This document shows positions 25,762 through 35,110 of a stretch of DNA of 64,000 nucleotides, in pieces. The first letter of the stretch is position 1, and the number at the start of each line of letters is the position of its first letter. A program made the translations under genes and the position numbers. Source of the DNA: CAZPUS01 sp964589825 (GTDB lineage Bacteria > Fibrobacterota > Chitinivibrionia > Chitinivibrionales > WJKA01). The stretch spans positions 1-64,000 of the forward strand of contig CAZPUS010000013.1 of assembly GCA_964589825.1 (NCBI GenBank), in the 5' to 3' direction. Below the pieces are notes generated by a model. The model saw nothing but the letters and a program-made list of their open reading frames with translations. It searched no databases and was not told the DNA's origin.

Positions 25762-27525
25762 CTATGAGCCGAAGTAGAAATCTGTTTCCTGCGGAAGCAC
25801 AAGGTCTTTGTCCGAGCTGAAGCGATACTCGCTGCTGCCGAGCGTGACCCGTATATCGGCGGGGCTGTCTCCTGCAAAAGAAACAGGAATATCACCCTGT
25901 GTATCGGATACCTGTGTATCGGATAAAAGATGCGGCGCAGCGTTCATGAAGCAGAGCGCTTTTTCGAGTCCGTCCCCCCTGGAATAATTCCATACTTCGT
26001 CGGGTTGTGCCATGCGGGAGCCGTCATAGATCGATTCGGAGGGCAGTGACCGCAGGTAGTCATATAGCTGGTCAGGAGAGCCAAAACGCTGTCGTGCGCC
26101 GTCGATGCTCACGGGGTTACGCTGCAGGGCCGCCTTACAGAACGGCTTCCAGGGTGCGTGCCGCATATCACGATAGGCCATTAGCGCCAGTGCGGCAAGT
26201 TCGTTTTCCGTACGTTTGGACACGAGTGTGTCGAAGATTTCTTTACGACTCGTACCGGCCTTGAACGAAAGCCGCAACGGCATAATGTGTTTCTGCGTTT
26301 CATCGGGTAACCGGGGCTCGATTTTGCAAAAGTCAATGAGTTCATCTACTACTTTTGTCGAGTCGAAGCACTCATGGGTAAGCCGTTGTTTAAGTTTGTC
26401 TATGTTTGCGAGGGAGTCGACCGACACCTGATAATCTCTGAAAAAATCTTCGAGGTCGTTGAGCATAATGCGATTGGGTAATGCATTCGGGTAATATTCA
26501 TCAGCTTCAATATCGCACAAAAGCGTATCACGTGACTCGTCGCTGATACGGCATGCACTTGTATGCTCGTAATGAAAAACCTTCTCAACTTCTATATATC
26601 TTGTTTTTCCGTGGCATTCGTGTGAGAGCTGAAAGCAGCACTGCAGGTCACGTTTGTGCCGAAGAAAATTGGCGAGTATCTCGAAAGTGATATCGGTTTT
26701 CAGATAATTGTGCAGCCTTTCCCTGAAATGCGACCAGGCGTCAGGATCGATTGTCGCCTCTTTGTAAAGAGTATGAATATAGCCGCCGCAAAATACCACG
26801 ATGGTTACCCGTTCGTTGCGAAGTGCACGCTGCGCCTTTGCAGAAAGCTCGGAACCGTTGAACCACATGTTTTTGGTCACGATTCGGCGATTATTGGTTA
26901 GAATACCCTCCCGTACATCGATAAAATTCTGGGAATGCAGCGGCGTTGCCATAAGAAACATTTTTTCGAACGGGATCTCTCCCAGTACAAAAAGCGCGCT
27001 GGCGTAGAGCGTGGAGAGAGAGACGCATTCCCCGGCTCCCGAGGGATAGTCCGGTTTGTATTTAAATGCTTCCATGGCTTCGAGCGTTTCGGTCTTCCAG
27101 TAAGGGATCACATCATTTGTGTACTTGTCAAGACCAAAGTGTCTTCTGATGTCTATGTCGAAATAGTATTTGTCACCTTCATATCCGAAAAGCGCATTAC
27201 TTTGTGCGAGGATATTTTCGTCGATGAACGAAGAGAAACGGGAAAGCTCGGTCTTTTTGTCGGTAAGTCCCCATGTCTCTATATCAAGGTTAAAGGAAAA
27301 ACGGTCCATTATGAATTGTTTAATTCGCTGAATATTTCGGTAAAGGTTGTTCTTCTTCATTTTGCGAAACCATGCATCCTCTTTCCATTCCCATAAAAGA
27401 GGCGACATCGTGTTTGCAAGTACCAGGGCATAAAGCAGTTCGGGGAATACGAAAAGCTCCATATCCGAAAGCGTTACTGCGGAAGAGTATTTTTCAACCG
27501 ATTGCGGATCGTGTGGATCGTACAT
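25762..27525 (-). CDS. Unknown protein with transglutaminase-like Cys/His signature
   Basis: A 587-residue protein with no signal peptide and no clear membrane segment. Residues 163-201 (GAGECVSLSTLYASALFVLG, IPFEKMFLMATPLHSQNF) resemble the core of the transglutaminase-like fold, with Cys167 at the start of a helix and His197 in the following strand; a third acidic residue could be Asp203 (FIDV). The rest is not recognised; it is rich in His, Cys and acidic residues (for example DLQCCFQLSHECHGKTRY). It could be a thiol protease/amidase-like enzyme or a non-catalytic fold. It follows pckG on the same strand by 54 nt and is probably co-transcribed with it. Confidence 0.65.
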   Translation of the reverse strand: MYDPHDPQSVEKYSSAVTLSDMELFVFPELLYALVLANTMSPLLWEWKEDAWFRKMKKNNLYRNIQRIKQFIMDRFSFNLDIETWGLTDKKTELSRFSSFIDENILAQSNALFGYEGDKYYFDIDIRRHFGLDKYTNDVIPYWKTETLEAMEAFKYKPDYPSGAGECVSLSTLYASALFVLGEIPFEKMFLMATPLHSQNFIDVREGILTNNRRIVTKNMWFNGSELSAKAQRALRNERVTIVVFCGGYIHTLYKEATIDPDAWSHFRERLHNYLKTDITFEILANFLRHKRDLQCCFQLSHECHGKTRYIEVEKVFHYEHTSACRISDESRDTLLCDIEADEYYPNALPNRIMLNDLEDFFRDYQVSVDSLANIDKLKQRLTHECFDSTKVVDELIDFCKIEPRLPDETQKHIMPLRLSFKAGTSRKEIFDTLVSKRTENELAALALMAYRDMRHAPWKPFCKAALQRNPVSIDGARQRFGSPDQLYDYLRSLPSESIYDGSRMAQPDEVWNYSRGDGLEKALCFMNAAPHLLSDTQVSDTQGDIPVSFAGDSPADIRVTLGSSEYRFSSDKDLVLPQETDFYFGS

Positions 27526-27579
27526 GCGGGTGCCTTGTCGATAAAAATGAAAACGAAACTGGTTATGCCACGCAAAAAA

Positions 27580-29535
27580 TCAGGCGAGTTTGTCCGGGGT
27601 AACTACAGGGCCGTGGGAATCTCGCAGTGCCTTGAGTTGTTTTTTCTGTCTCGCATACACATCCCATAGCTGCTTAGGAATATTGTTCTCTGTACCGTAT
27701 GCAGATTCCTGAAACTCGATTCGTGAAAGAATCCTGTCGATATAGAGGGAAAAATGCTTTATATATAGATCGAATGGATACTCTTTGTCAATAAGCAGGG
27801 AAAAGAGTCTTTTCAGATCGTCGTAGTCCGGGATAAATCCTATCGGAGTTTCGATCGCATCGACTTCACGATGAGCGCGGCGCTCGAGCCACCCCATCCA
27901 TACATGCACGTCGCGTTTCTCGCCGATAAGCCCGTCATCTGTTCCACCACGCGCCCTATGCGTAAGAAAGTAGTTGAGTCCCGCCATAACCGGCTCGTAC
28001 TCTTTGCTGATTTTCGGGTTGTTGAAAAAGCTGAACTGGGCGTCCATGTAGTCACCGAGTGCACCCGGGATAAACGGCTGGTTTGCCCAGGGAGAGCGTT
28101 TGACACCGGTGGCACCTACTTCTGTAGCGGTCGCTTTTGAGACGATCGATGCGCCGATCACGACCCCTTCGTCCGGGTCCCTGGCTACATAGACCGGGGG
28201 CATTGTGTCGCTGTCACGGCCGCTGTAGGTAAACACCCGGGTAATTACTCCCCGGGGGTCTTCCGCTCGCGGACTGTAATTGTCAAGTGCGCTGCACCGA
28301 AGAGTAAAGCGTGCATTAGGATGTGATATCGGTATAGGGTTTCCTGCATTGTCGGTCATTCCTTTTTTCCATTCTCCCTGGAAATTGCGACCTTTGTGCG
28401 GGATGTCCTCTTTGCTTCCTTCCCAGTATGGTGTCAGTGCCTCGTCGACAAGAAGGTTAGAGAAGATGATTTCGCTACCCGGATTGCGAAACAGCCTCAT
28501 CATCATGGGATCATCGTCCGGGTTGACGTCACGTATGATGCCGAAAACACCCTTTTCGGGATTGATGCTGCGTATGGAGCCGTCCTGTGCAACCCATAAC
28601 TGGGCGAGATCGTCACTGATAAATTCTTTACCGGTCATCGCGGTAGTTGTCTTACCGCAGCCACTGGGTGCCGCGCCCCCGAAAAAGGTAATACGATCGT
28701 TTTTTCCGGCAACGCCGGTAATGAACATGTGTTCGGAGAGTTCTTCGCCGCGTTTGTAATAGGTCGCCAGATCGACCGCAAAGCGATGGTTACCTTTTTT
28801 AAGCAGCAGCGTGTTGCCCGCATACGTACAGAACATGCTGTAGGTGGTAAGATGAGAACGGTCCATAAAGATGCGCGCGTTGGGCAGATCGTCGGGACGG
28901 TTCATGCCTTGCGAGTGTACATTAGTGAGGAAAAGCCCGCAGCGTCTGGCCTCGCTGTCAAAGCGGTGGTAACAATGACGATAGAGTATATCCGCGCTGT
29001 GTGACACATAGGTGGAGCTGGTAATTTCGATCGCCGGCAGCGCGCCTTTGGCTCCCACGGGGCCCCTGGAATAGAACCCGATGATCATGCGTGTGCCTTC
29101 CATGATACCGCGCATGTTATCCGCCACATACCTCATAGCCTCTGCACGCGGCGTGCTTTTTGCGAGTGAGCTTGTCTCTTCTTCAGGGTTTACAATGTAA
29201 AAGGTGCGGTCGATGAGTCGTGCCTGCTCCTGAGCCAGATCGTAATGAAGCGTGTGATTCGGCAGTGCGAGCGGCTCTTCTTCCCCCGTTTCGATGGACC
29301 AGCGAACGATTTTTCCCCTGTCTTCTTCAGAGCCGGTGTTGATAAAAACGGACGAGGGACGACAGATCTGTATTGCATTGGCGATTTTTATACGCGCATC
29401 AGGATTGGCTATCGCTTCGAGGCGCTGCAGTTGATCAGTGTCACAACTCGCCGCAATAACCCGCTGCGCCGCGGCCAAATTGGTGATGCCGCCGTTGGTG
29501 GAAAGTATATCCGGGCCATGGTGTAATTTCAACAT
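27580..29535 (-). CDS. pckG: Phosphoenolpyruvate carboxykinase, GTP type
   Basis: Interconverts oxaloacetate plus GTP with phosphoenolpyruvate, CO2 and GDP; in anaerobes it often runs toward oxaloacetate for succinate formation. The 651-residue protein has the family landmarks: RTFYIVNPEE, RMIIGFYSRGPVG, FLTNVHSQGMNRP, ITFFGGAAPSGCGKTTTAMTG (kinase P-loop), FISDDLAQLW (metal site), INPEKGVFGIIRDVN and the nucleotide-binding end SPWANQPFIPGALGDYMDAQF. The P-loop keeps the reactive cysteine typical of GTP-dependent enzymes but reads APSGCGKTT where many have FPSACGKTN. ATG 29535 begins MLKLHHG; the upstream ribosome binding site is weak. The product is ~30-50 residues longer than most GTP enzymes. 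Confidence 0.94.
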   Translation of the reverse strand: MLKLHHGPDILSTNGGITNLAAAQRVIAASCDTDQLQRLEAIANPDARIKIANAIQICRPSSVFINTGSEEDRGKIVRWSIETGEEEPLALPNHTLHYDLAQEQARLIDRTFYIVNPEEETSSLAKSTPRAEAMRYVADNMRGIMEGTRMIIGFYSRGPVGAKGALPAIEITSSTYVSHSADILYRHCYHRFDSEARRCGLFLTNVHSQGMNRPDDLPNARIFMDRSHLTTYSMFCTYAGNTLLLKKGNHRFAVDLATYYKRGEELSEHMFITGVAGKNDRITFFGGAAPSGCGKTTTAMTGKEFISDDLAQLWVAQDGSIRSINPEKGVFGIIRDVNPDDDPMMMRLFRNPGSEIIFSNLLVDEALTPYWEGSKEDIPHKGRNFQGEWKKGMTDNAGNPIPISHPNARFTLRCSALDNYSPRAEDPRGVITRVFTYSGRDSDTMPPVYVARDPDEGVVIGASIVSKATATEVGATGVKRSPWANQPFIPGALGDYMDAQFSFFNNPKISKEYEPVMAGLNYFLTHRARGGTDDGLIGEKRDVHVWMGWLERRAHREVDAIETPIGFIPDYDDLKRLFSLLIDKEYPFDLYIKHFSLYIDRILSRIEFQESAYGTENNIPKQLWDVYARQKKQLKALRDSHGPVVTPDKLA

Positions 29536-29630
29536 GAATCAGGAGCCTATCTTCATATATACGTTACTACAGCACTATTATTCAGAAGTAAACCCGTGCC
29601 GAAGTAAAGGTGATGTATTTCGTCAAGGAT

Positions 29631-29688
29631 AAAAAAAAATAATACATGCCCCTGAAAGAGAAAAAGGAAGCCAAACCCCGGATGTATT
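29631..29688 (-). terminator. Probable terminator of purF
   Basis: On the minus strand AATACAT ... ATGTATT with a long (~35 nt) loop is followed by ATTTTTTTTT. It begins 13 nt after the purF stop codon. The stem is only 7 A/T-rich pairs, but the T-run is long. Confidence 0.5.
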
Positions 29689-29700
29689 CTTTACGCGATA

Positions 29701-31074
29701 CTAATGTGCGGGGTAGACACCGTTGAAACATGCGACACAGAAATCTTCTTCATACGGCGACACCGTATTGAGAAGACCTTCGAGTGAGAGATAGCCGAGA
29801 GATTCGACCTGCAGAAATTGTCGTATACGTTCGATCTGTTTGTTGTTGGCTATAAACTCTTCTTTGGTCGGCATATCGATACCGTAAAAACAGGGATGAC
29901 GAAGCGGAGGAGAGGTGATGCGCAGATGAATTCCCGCCGGCTCTGCGCTGCGGAGTAACTCAACGAGGCTTTTCATCGTGGTGCCCCGGACTATAGAGTC
30001 GTCCACCACAACGACGTGTTTTCCCCTGAGTACACCGCTTACCGGATTGAATTTGATGCGCACCCTCAGGTCGCGCGAAGATTGTCCCGGCTGAATGAAT
30101 GTACGACCGACGTAATGATTCCGAATAAGACCCATATCGTATTTGATACCCGAGGCTTCGGAATAGCCTATCGCCGCAGTGATGGCGGAGTCAGGTACCC
30201 CTATGACCATATCCGCTTCGGGGGCGGGATTTTCACGTGCCAGTTCACGCCCGAGTTTGCGGCGTACCTTGTCGACATTGTTGCCGAACACATAACTGTC
30301 AGGACGTGAAAAATAGATGTATTCGAAAATGCAGTGTGCTTTCTTCTTGACATGTGCACTGCCCGGTATGGTTGAACTTTCATACGTATTGTTACTGATG
30401 CGGATGATTTCTCCCGGTGCCACCTCCCGGATGGTGGTTGCCCCGAGAAGGTCGAATGCGCATGTTTCGGAAGAAAGAAGGTATGAGTCACCCAGTTTGC
30501 CGAGAATAAGGGGGCGGATTCCGTGTGGATCTCGGGCTCCCCACATTGCGTCTTTGGAGAGAAAAAGAATCGAGTATGCACCGGTACAATGGGCAAGGGC
30601 GTCTGCAATTTTTTCATCGGTGGTACCTGCATGAGAACGGGCGATAAGATGCATAATCACTTCGGTATCACTCGAGGAGACGAAAATCGATCCAACGTCT
30701 TCCATCTGTGACCGTAGTGTGGCGGCATTGCACAGGTTCCCGTTATGTGCACTGGCAAGTTGTCCCGATTTGTAGTTTATAAGAAAGGGTTGGGTGTTTT
30801 CAGGTATCGATGCGCCGGTGGTCGAGTAGCGGTTGTGTCCTATTGCCGAATGCCCCGGCAGTTTTGAAAGTACATGAGGATCACCGAAGACATGGTTTAC
30901 AAGGCCCATTCCGCCGTGGTGGTGCAGCTTTGTTCCGTCCGAGCTGACGATGCCTGCAGCTTCCTGACCGCGGTGCTGCAGAGAATAGATTCCGAGATAG
31001 GTGAGATATGCGGCATTGTCGTTGTTGTAGATTCCGAACACACCACATTTTTCTTTACAGAATTGTGCTTCCAT
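29701..31074 (-). CDS. purF: Amidophosphoribosyltransferase
   Basis: Catalyses the first committed step of purine synthesis, glutamine plus PRPP to phosphoribosylamine. The 457-residue form starting at ATG 31074 gives MEAQFCKEKCGVFGIY: removal of a 9-residue propeptide would expose the catalytic Cys10 as new N-terminus. Other landmarks are SLQHRGQEAAGI, IGHNRYSTTG, SAHNGNLCN, SSSDTEVI, WGARDPHGIRPL, VIGVPDSAITAAIGY and the PRPP loop VVVVDDSIVRGTTMKSL. The end, DFCVACFNGVYP, and other cysteines fit the iron-sulfur-containing Bacillus-type enzyme, which is oxygen-labile, in keeping with an anaerobe. The frame is open upstream to 31197 but that part is not conserved. Confidence 0.96.
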   Translation of the reverse strand: MEAQFCKEKCGVFGIYNNDNAAYLTYLGIYSLQHRGQEAAGIVSSDGTKLHHHGGMGLVNHVFGDPHVLSKLPGHSAIGHNRYSTTGASIPENTQPFLINYKSGQLASAHNGNLCNAATLRSQMEDVGSIFVSSSDTEVIMHLIARSHAGTTDEKIADALAHCTGAYSILFLSKDAMWGARDPHGIRPLILGKLGDSYLLSSETCAFDLLGATTIREVAPGEIIRISNNTYESSTIPGSAHVKKKAHCIFEYIYFSRPDSYVFGNNVDKVRRKLGRELARENPAPEADMVIGVPDSAITAAIGYSEASGIKYDMGLIRNHYVGRTFIQPGQSSRDLRVRIKFNPVSGVLRGKHVVVVDDSIVRGTTMKSLVELLRSAEPAGIHLRITSPPLRHPCFYGIDMPTKEEFIANNKQIERIRQFLQVESLGYLSLEGLLNTVSPYEEDFCVACFNGVYPAH

Positions 31075-31328
31075 ACGAGTAAAAATACAAGGTGCAACGA
31101 CCGTGTGGGGTGCTGAAACATTCATCGAGCGATTTTTATTCGCAGGATCTGCTGCGATCCGCATTGCCCTTAGGTTTCGGGAGCCCAATAACAGCATGGT
31201 GTATCGCAGCCTTCATCGAATCGGAAGTCTGTCGCGTAATCACGGTACTGCGACACGCTCTTTGGTTGCAGAACGTATTTTGTTGCACCTTGTCACGATT
31301 ATTCTAACCGATAAAAAACGGTTTTTCT

Positions 31329-32687
31329 ATGCCGCGTCTGTCCAATATCCCCTTTGCCCCACGTCGTGTTCCTTTTTTTTACGGGTATGTAATAATAGTA
31401 TGCAGTTTTCTCGGAACCGCGCTGAGTGCTCCGGGGCAGACGGTAGGGGTCTCGGTATTTACCGATTATCTGCTCGATGCAATGAGCGTGTCAAGATACC
31501 AGCTCAGTATCGCCTATATGATTGGGACATTTGTCAGTTCACTGGTGATTGCGAGAACAGGCGCATTGATCGACAGATTCGGCGTGCGTCTGGTAGCGGT
31601 GTGTGCGTGTGTGGGCATGGGCGGGGCACTCGGCTATATGAGCAGAGTAGATAAAATCGCCTCTTTTGCCGGGCAGGTCACCGGTATCGGCTATTCGGTA
31701 CTCGTGTCACTGATAACGGTAACAATAGGTTTTTTCTTTATTCGGTTTCTGGGACAGGGGATTATGGCGCTTACGGCACGGGTTATGCTCATGAAATGGT
31801 TCGACCGTCTGCGCGGTCGTGCCAACAGTATTGTGGGAGCTGCGGTTGCGCTCAGTCTTTCGGGTGCTCCCGTAGTGTTCGAGTCGCTTATAGGCGGGTT
31901 CGGCTGGAGAGGTGCGTGGCTTCTGCTTGCGGTTATCGTGGCAGTGGGATTCAGTCTTTTTGTGCTTGTTTTTTATCGTGATAATCCGGAAGCGTGTGGT
32001 CTTGCCCAGGATGGGGATCCCCGCCCGCACTATGCCTCGTCTGAGAATGAAGAACCGAACGATTGCCAGGCCGGTGAGGCGAAGCACGATAAGGATGACT
32101 GGACACTTCCGCAGGCTCGGCGCACAAAGACATTCTGGGTCTTCAATCTGAGCATTTCGTTTTTTTCTTTTTATTTTACCGCTCTTACCTTTCATGTGGT
32201 TTCGGTTTTTAAAACATCCGGCCATTCCCGTGCCGATGCGGTCGCGATATTTCTTCCCGCCTCTGCAATCGCGATAGTAACGAATCTTTTTTTCGGCTGG
32301 CTGAGCGACCGTCCGTTTTTTAAATACAGGCTCAAATATTTTCTCATGGTTCTGATCACTGCGATGTCGGTTTCGGCCGTAAGTATGCTCATACTGCATT
32401 TACCGGCGGCCCGCTATATCATGATCGCAGGTAATGGCCTCGCAAACGGGGTGTTTGGAACACTGCTTGCGGTACCCTGGGCCCGATATTTCGGGCGAGC
32501 GCATCTGGGGGCGATAAACGGTTTTAATCAGGCCTGCCTGGCGGGGGCGAGTGCGGTCGGGCCACTGCTGTTCGGTCTTTCGTTTCAAATAACGGGAGAA
32601 TATACGATTGCAGCGTTGATTTGCTGTGGTGCATTGGCGATACTTGGCATAAGCACAATCGGAGCGGACAGGCCTTTACGATCGTGA
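31329..32687 (+). CDS. Major facilitator superfamily transporter
   Basis: A 452-residue inner-membrane protein with twelve hydrophobic helices in two halves. Family marks include GALIDRFGVRLVAV between helices 2 and 3 (the G-x-x-x-D-R/K-x-G pattern), KWFDRLRGRANSIVGAAVALSLSGAPVV in the helix 4-5 region and GWLSDRPFFKYRLKYFL in the second half. The central loop (about residues 220-262) is long and charged. The overall pattern resembles oxalate/formate and monocarboxylate-type MFS carriers (for example FYRDNPEACGL after helix 6), so an organic acid is a likely but unproven substrate. No good ribosome binding site is seen before ATG 31329. It stands alone, divergent from purF. Confidence 0.88.
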   Translation: MPRLSNIPFAPRRVPFFYGYVIIVCSFLGTALSAPGQTVGVSVFTDYLLDAMSVSRYQLSIAYMIGTFVSSLVIARTGALIDRFGVRLVAVCACVGMGGALGYMSRVDKIASFAGQVTGIGYSVLVSLITVTIGFFFIRFLGQGIMALTARVMLMKWFDRLRGRANSIVGAAVALSLSGAPVVFESLIGGFGWRGAWLLLAVIVAVGFSLFVLVFYRDNPEACGLAQDGDPRPHYASSENEEPNDCQAGEAKHDKDDWTLPQARRTKTFWVFNLSISFFSFYFTALTFHVVSVFKTSGHSRADAVAIFLPASAIAIVTNLFFGWLSDRPFFKYRLKYFLMVLITAMSVSAVSMLILHLPAARYIMIAGNGLANGVFGTLLAVPWARYFGRAHLGAINGFNQACLAGASAVGPLLFGLSFQITGEYTIAALICCGALAILGISTIGADRPLRS

Positions 32688-32956
32688 CATTCGTTCGGTT
32701 CAGGGATGATCCGAGCGTGTATCAGCATGATCCGCGCATGTTATAATTGGCATAATGGTCTGATATAAATCAAAATGTGATGCGGTTAACCAAAACCCTG
32801 TGTGGATTCATGGCCGCGATGATGTCAAATCGGATCCAGCAATTGCGTGTTTCGTGATAAATAAGGTATATTTTGCTTTTGTATTTGAGCGAATTAAGGT
32901 ATGGACCGTTGCGGGATTGTGGGAATATGCATTAATTATACCGCAGGAATACAGCC

Positions 32957-33346
32957 ATGAACGATGCATCTAAAATACTTGTGGTAGATGACGAAGCAGG
33001 GATCAGGAAGATTTTGCGGCTTTTTCTTGAGCTGGAAGGCTATTCAGTCTATGAAGCGGGAAATGCGGAGCAGGCGATTGAATATGTAAAGGAATACGAG
33101 CCTGCCCTCGTGATACTCGATGTGATACTGTGCGGTCAGACCGGATTCGATGTGTGTGAATGGATTAAAAGTAACGAAGAAACCAGGGATATTATCGTAT
33201 TCATGTTTACCGCATTGCATCAGGAACAGGATTATCAGGAGGGACAGAGGGTCGGGTGTAATCTCTATTTGACAAAGCCGCTTAATCCCAAGGCTATTGT
33301 CGAAAAAGTGAATGAATTTTTACAGAAGCAGCATGCACAGGAGTAA
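32957..33346 (+). CDS. Single-domain response regulator (CheY-like receiver)
   Basis: A 129-residue receiver domain with no output domain. Acid pocket Asp11/Asp12 in LVVDDEAG, phospho-acceptor Asp55 in VILDVILCG, the Thr of FMFTALHQ and the conserved Lys in YLTKPLNPKAI are all present. It would be phosphorylated by an unlinked histidine kinase and act by protein contact. It lies only 31 nt upstream of secD on the same strand, so it may be co-transcribed with the export operon, an uncommon partner for secD. AGGAA lies upstream of the ATG. A 269 bp region before the gene must hold the operon promoter. Confidence 0.93.
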   Translation: MNDASKILVVDDEAGIRKILRLFLELEGYSVYEAGNAEQAIEYVKEYEPALVILDVILCGQTGFDVCEWIKSNEETRDIIVFMFTALHQEQDYQEGQRVGCNLYLTKPLNPKAIVEKVNEFLQKQHAQE

Positions 33347-33377
33347 ATAACCGAATAACGGAAGGTAGTTTTCTGCT

Positions 33378-35066
33378 ATGAAAAACAAGTCGCCGATCGG
33401 ATTGATAATTGTTATCGTGTTGGTCTGTTTGGCCGCCTATTCGCTTAAGGACTCGTTTATCTATTATTCGAAGTCTCCACAGAAGCGGCAGGAGTATCGC
33501 CAGGATCATCCGAAGATTCATAACCGTATCATTAATATGGGACTCGATCTTCAGGGAGGTATGCGACTGGTGCTCGAGATAGACCGTTCCAGTCTCGAAG
33601 AGGAAGAAAAGAAAAATGTGCTTGACAGAGCGTATACCATTATACAGAACCGAATCGACGGTCTTGGGGTGCAGCAGCCGACTATCCAGAAGCAGGGAAA
33701 GAACCGGCTCATTGTCGAGTTACCGGGACTTACCAACGAGCAGACAGCCAAGCGTGTCATAGGATCGACGGCACAGCTTGAGTTTCATCTTCTGGCAGGT
33801 CCGCAGGAGCTGAGCAGGGCCGTGGAGATTATAGACAGAGTCGTCTCCGGAAAGGCGGCTCTCGACACCACGCGTACCGATACGTCCGATACCACGGCGC
33901 AGAAATCGGAAGAGGAACAGGCAAAAGCGGAGCAGCTTTTTGGCGCGCAACAGACCGACAGTGCTGCGGAAGTGACCGACACCGCCACGGAAGAGACGCA
34001 GGTTAGTTCATTCCGCCAGTATCTTGTTTCGATGGGGAATCAGCTCGCGGTTGCCGAGCAAAACAGAGATATTGTAGAGGATATCCTCAATCGCGAGGAT
34101 GTACAAAATGCACTTCAACGGGCGGGCCTGGGGACCAATGTCTTTTTATGGGGACACGGTACGCAGGAGCAGAATACTACGCAGTATCGTCTTTTATACT
34201 ATCTGCGCGAGCGTGCTTCGATGAAAGGGGATGTGATCACCGAGGCAAAGGAGCGAATGGCCCAGCAGGGTATGCAGGCCGGTCAGTACAAGGTGGTTCT
34301 GGAGATGAACAACGAGGGACGACGTGTGTTCCGACGTGTAACCGGATCGAATGTAAACAAGTTTTTGGCCATTGTACTGGACAGCACGGTATATTCCGCA
34401 CCCAAAATTCAACAAAAAATATCGCAGGGACGTGCGGAAATAACGGGTAATTTTAGCCTCGAGGAAGCGAGAAACCTCGCGATAGTACTGCAGGCAGGTG
34501 CGCTTCCTGCACCGGTGAATATCATTCAGCAGCGTATGGTAGGACCATCGCTGGGGCAGGATTCAATTCGCAAAGGTTTTCTGGCTCTGGTTATCGGCTT
34601 TGTGATAGTCGTGCTTTTTATGTTTATATACTACAAGCTTGCGGGAATTATCGCCGATGTGGCGGTGCTGCTCAATCTTATTTTTATCCTTGCGGTTATG
34701 GCAACACCCAGTATCAACGCGACACTCACGCTGCCAGGTATCGCGGGAATAATATTAATCGTTGGTATGTCGGTTGATGCCTGTGTACTTATTTTTGAGC
34801 GAATACGTGAAGAACTCGATCTGGGAAAGACGGTGCGCAGCAGTATAGAGTCGGGCTACTCCCGTGCGACACTTACCATTCTCGACGCAAATATTACGAC
34901 TCTCATTACCGCCGCGATCCTTTTATGGGTCGGTACCGGTCCGGTCAAGGGTTTTGCGGTTACGCTTATTATCGGTATTATAGTCTCGCTTTTTACCTCA
35001 TTGTATGTGACACGGATATTGTTCAATCTGACTACTCAGCGACACCAGGAAAAGCTAAACATTTAG
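33378..35066 (+). CDS. secD: Protein translocase subunit SecD
   Basis: The 562-residue inner-membrane protein works with SecF to pull exported proteins into the periplasm using the ion gradient. It has an N-terminal helix (IGLIIVIVLVCLAAYSL), the conserved MGLDLQGGMRLVLEID, a first periplasmic domain with NRIDGLGVQQPTIQKQG and IVELPG, the AEITGNFSLEEARNLAIVLQAGALPAP segment, and five C-terminal helices including GIAGIILIVGMSVDACVLIFERIREEL. An insertion rich in Thr, Asp, Glu, Gln and Ala at about residues 150-215 is not part of the canonical domain. GGAAGG-type site precedes the ATG. It is 45 nt upstream of secF. Confidence 0.97.
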   Translation: MKNKSPIGLIIVIVLVCLAAYSLKDSFIYYSKSPQKRQEYRQDHPKIHNRIINMGLDLQGGMRLVLEIDRSSLEEEEKKNVLDRAYTIIQNRIDGLGVQQPTIQKQGKNRLIVELPGLTNEQTAKRVIGSTAQLEFHLLAGPQELSRAVEIIDRVVSGKAALDTTRTDTSDTTAQKSEEEQAKAEQLFGAQQTDSAAEVTDTATEETQVSSFRQYLVSMGNQLAVAEQNRDIVEDILNREDVQNALQRAGLGTNVFLWGHGTQEQNTTQYRLLYYLRERASMKGDVITEAKERMAQQGMQAGQYKVVLEMNNEGRRVFRRVTGSNVNKFLAIVLDSTVYSAPKIQQKISQGRAEITGNFSLEEARNLAIVLQAGALPAPVNIIQQRMVGPSLGQDSIRKGFLALVIGFVIVVLFMFIYYKLAGIIADVAVLLNLIFILAVMATPSINATLTLPGIAGIILIVGMSVDACVLIFERIREELDLGKTVRSSIESGYSRATLTILDANITTLITAAILLWVGTGPVKGFAVTLIIGIIVSLFTSLYVTRILFNLTTQRHQEKLNI

Positions 35067-35110
35067 CATTTATGAGTGAATACCCCACCACAAATATTAA
35101 GGAATGAGTT

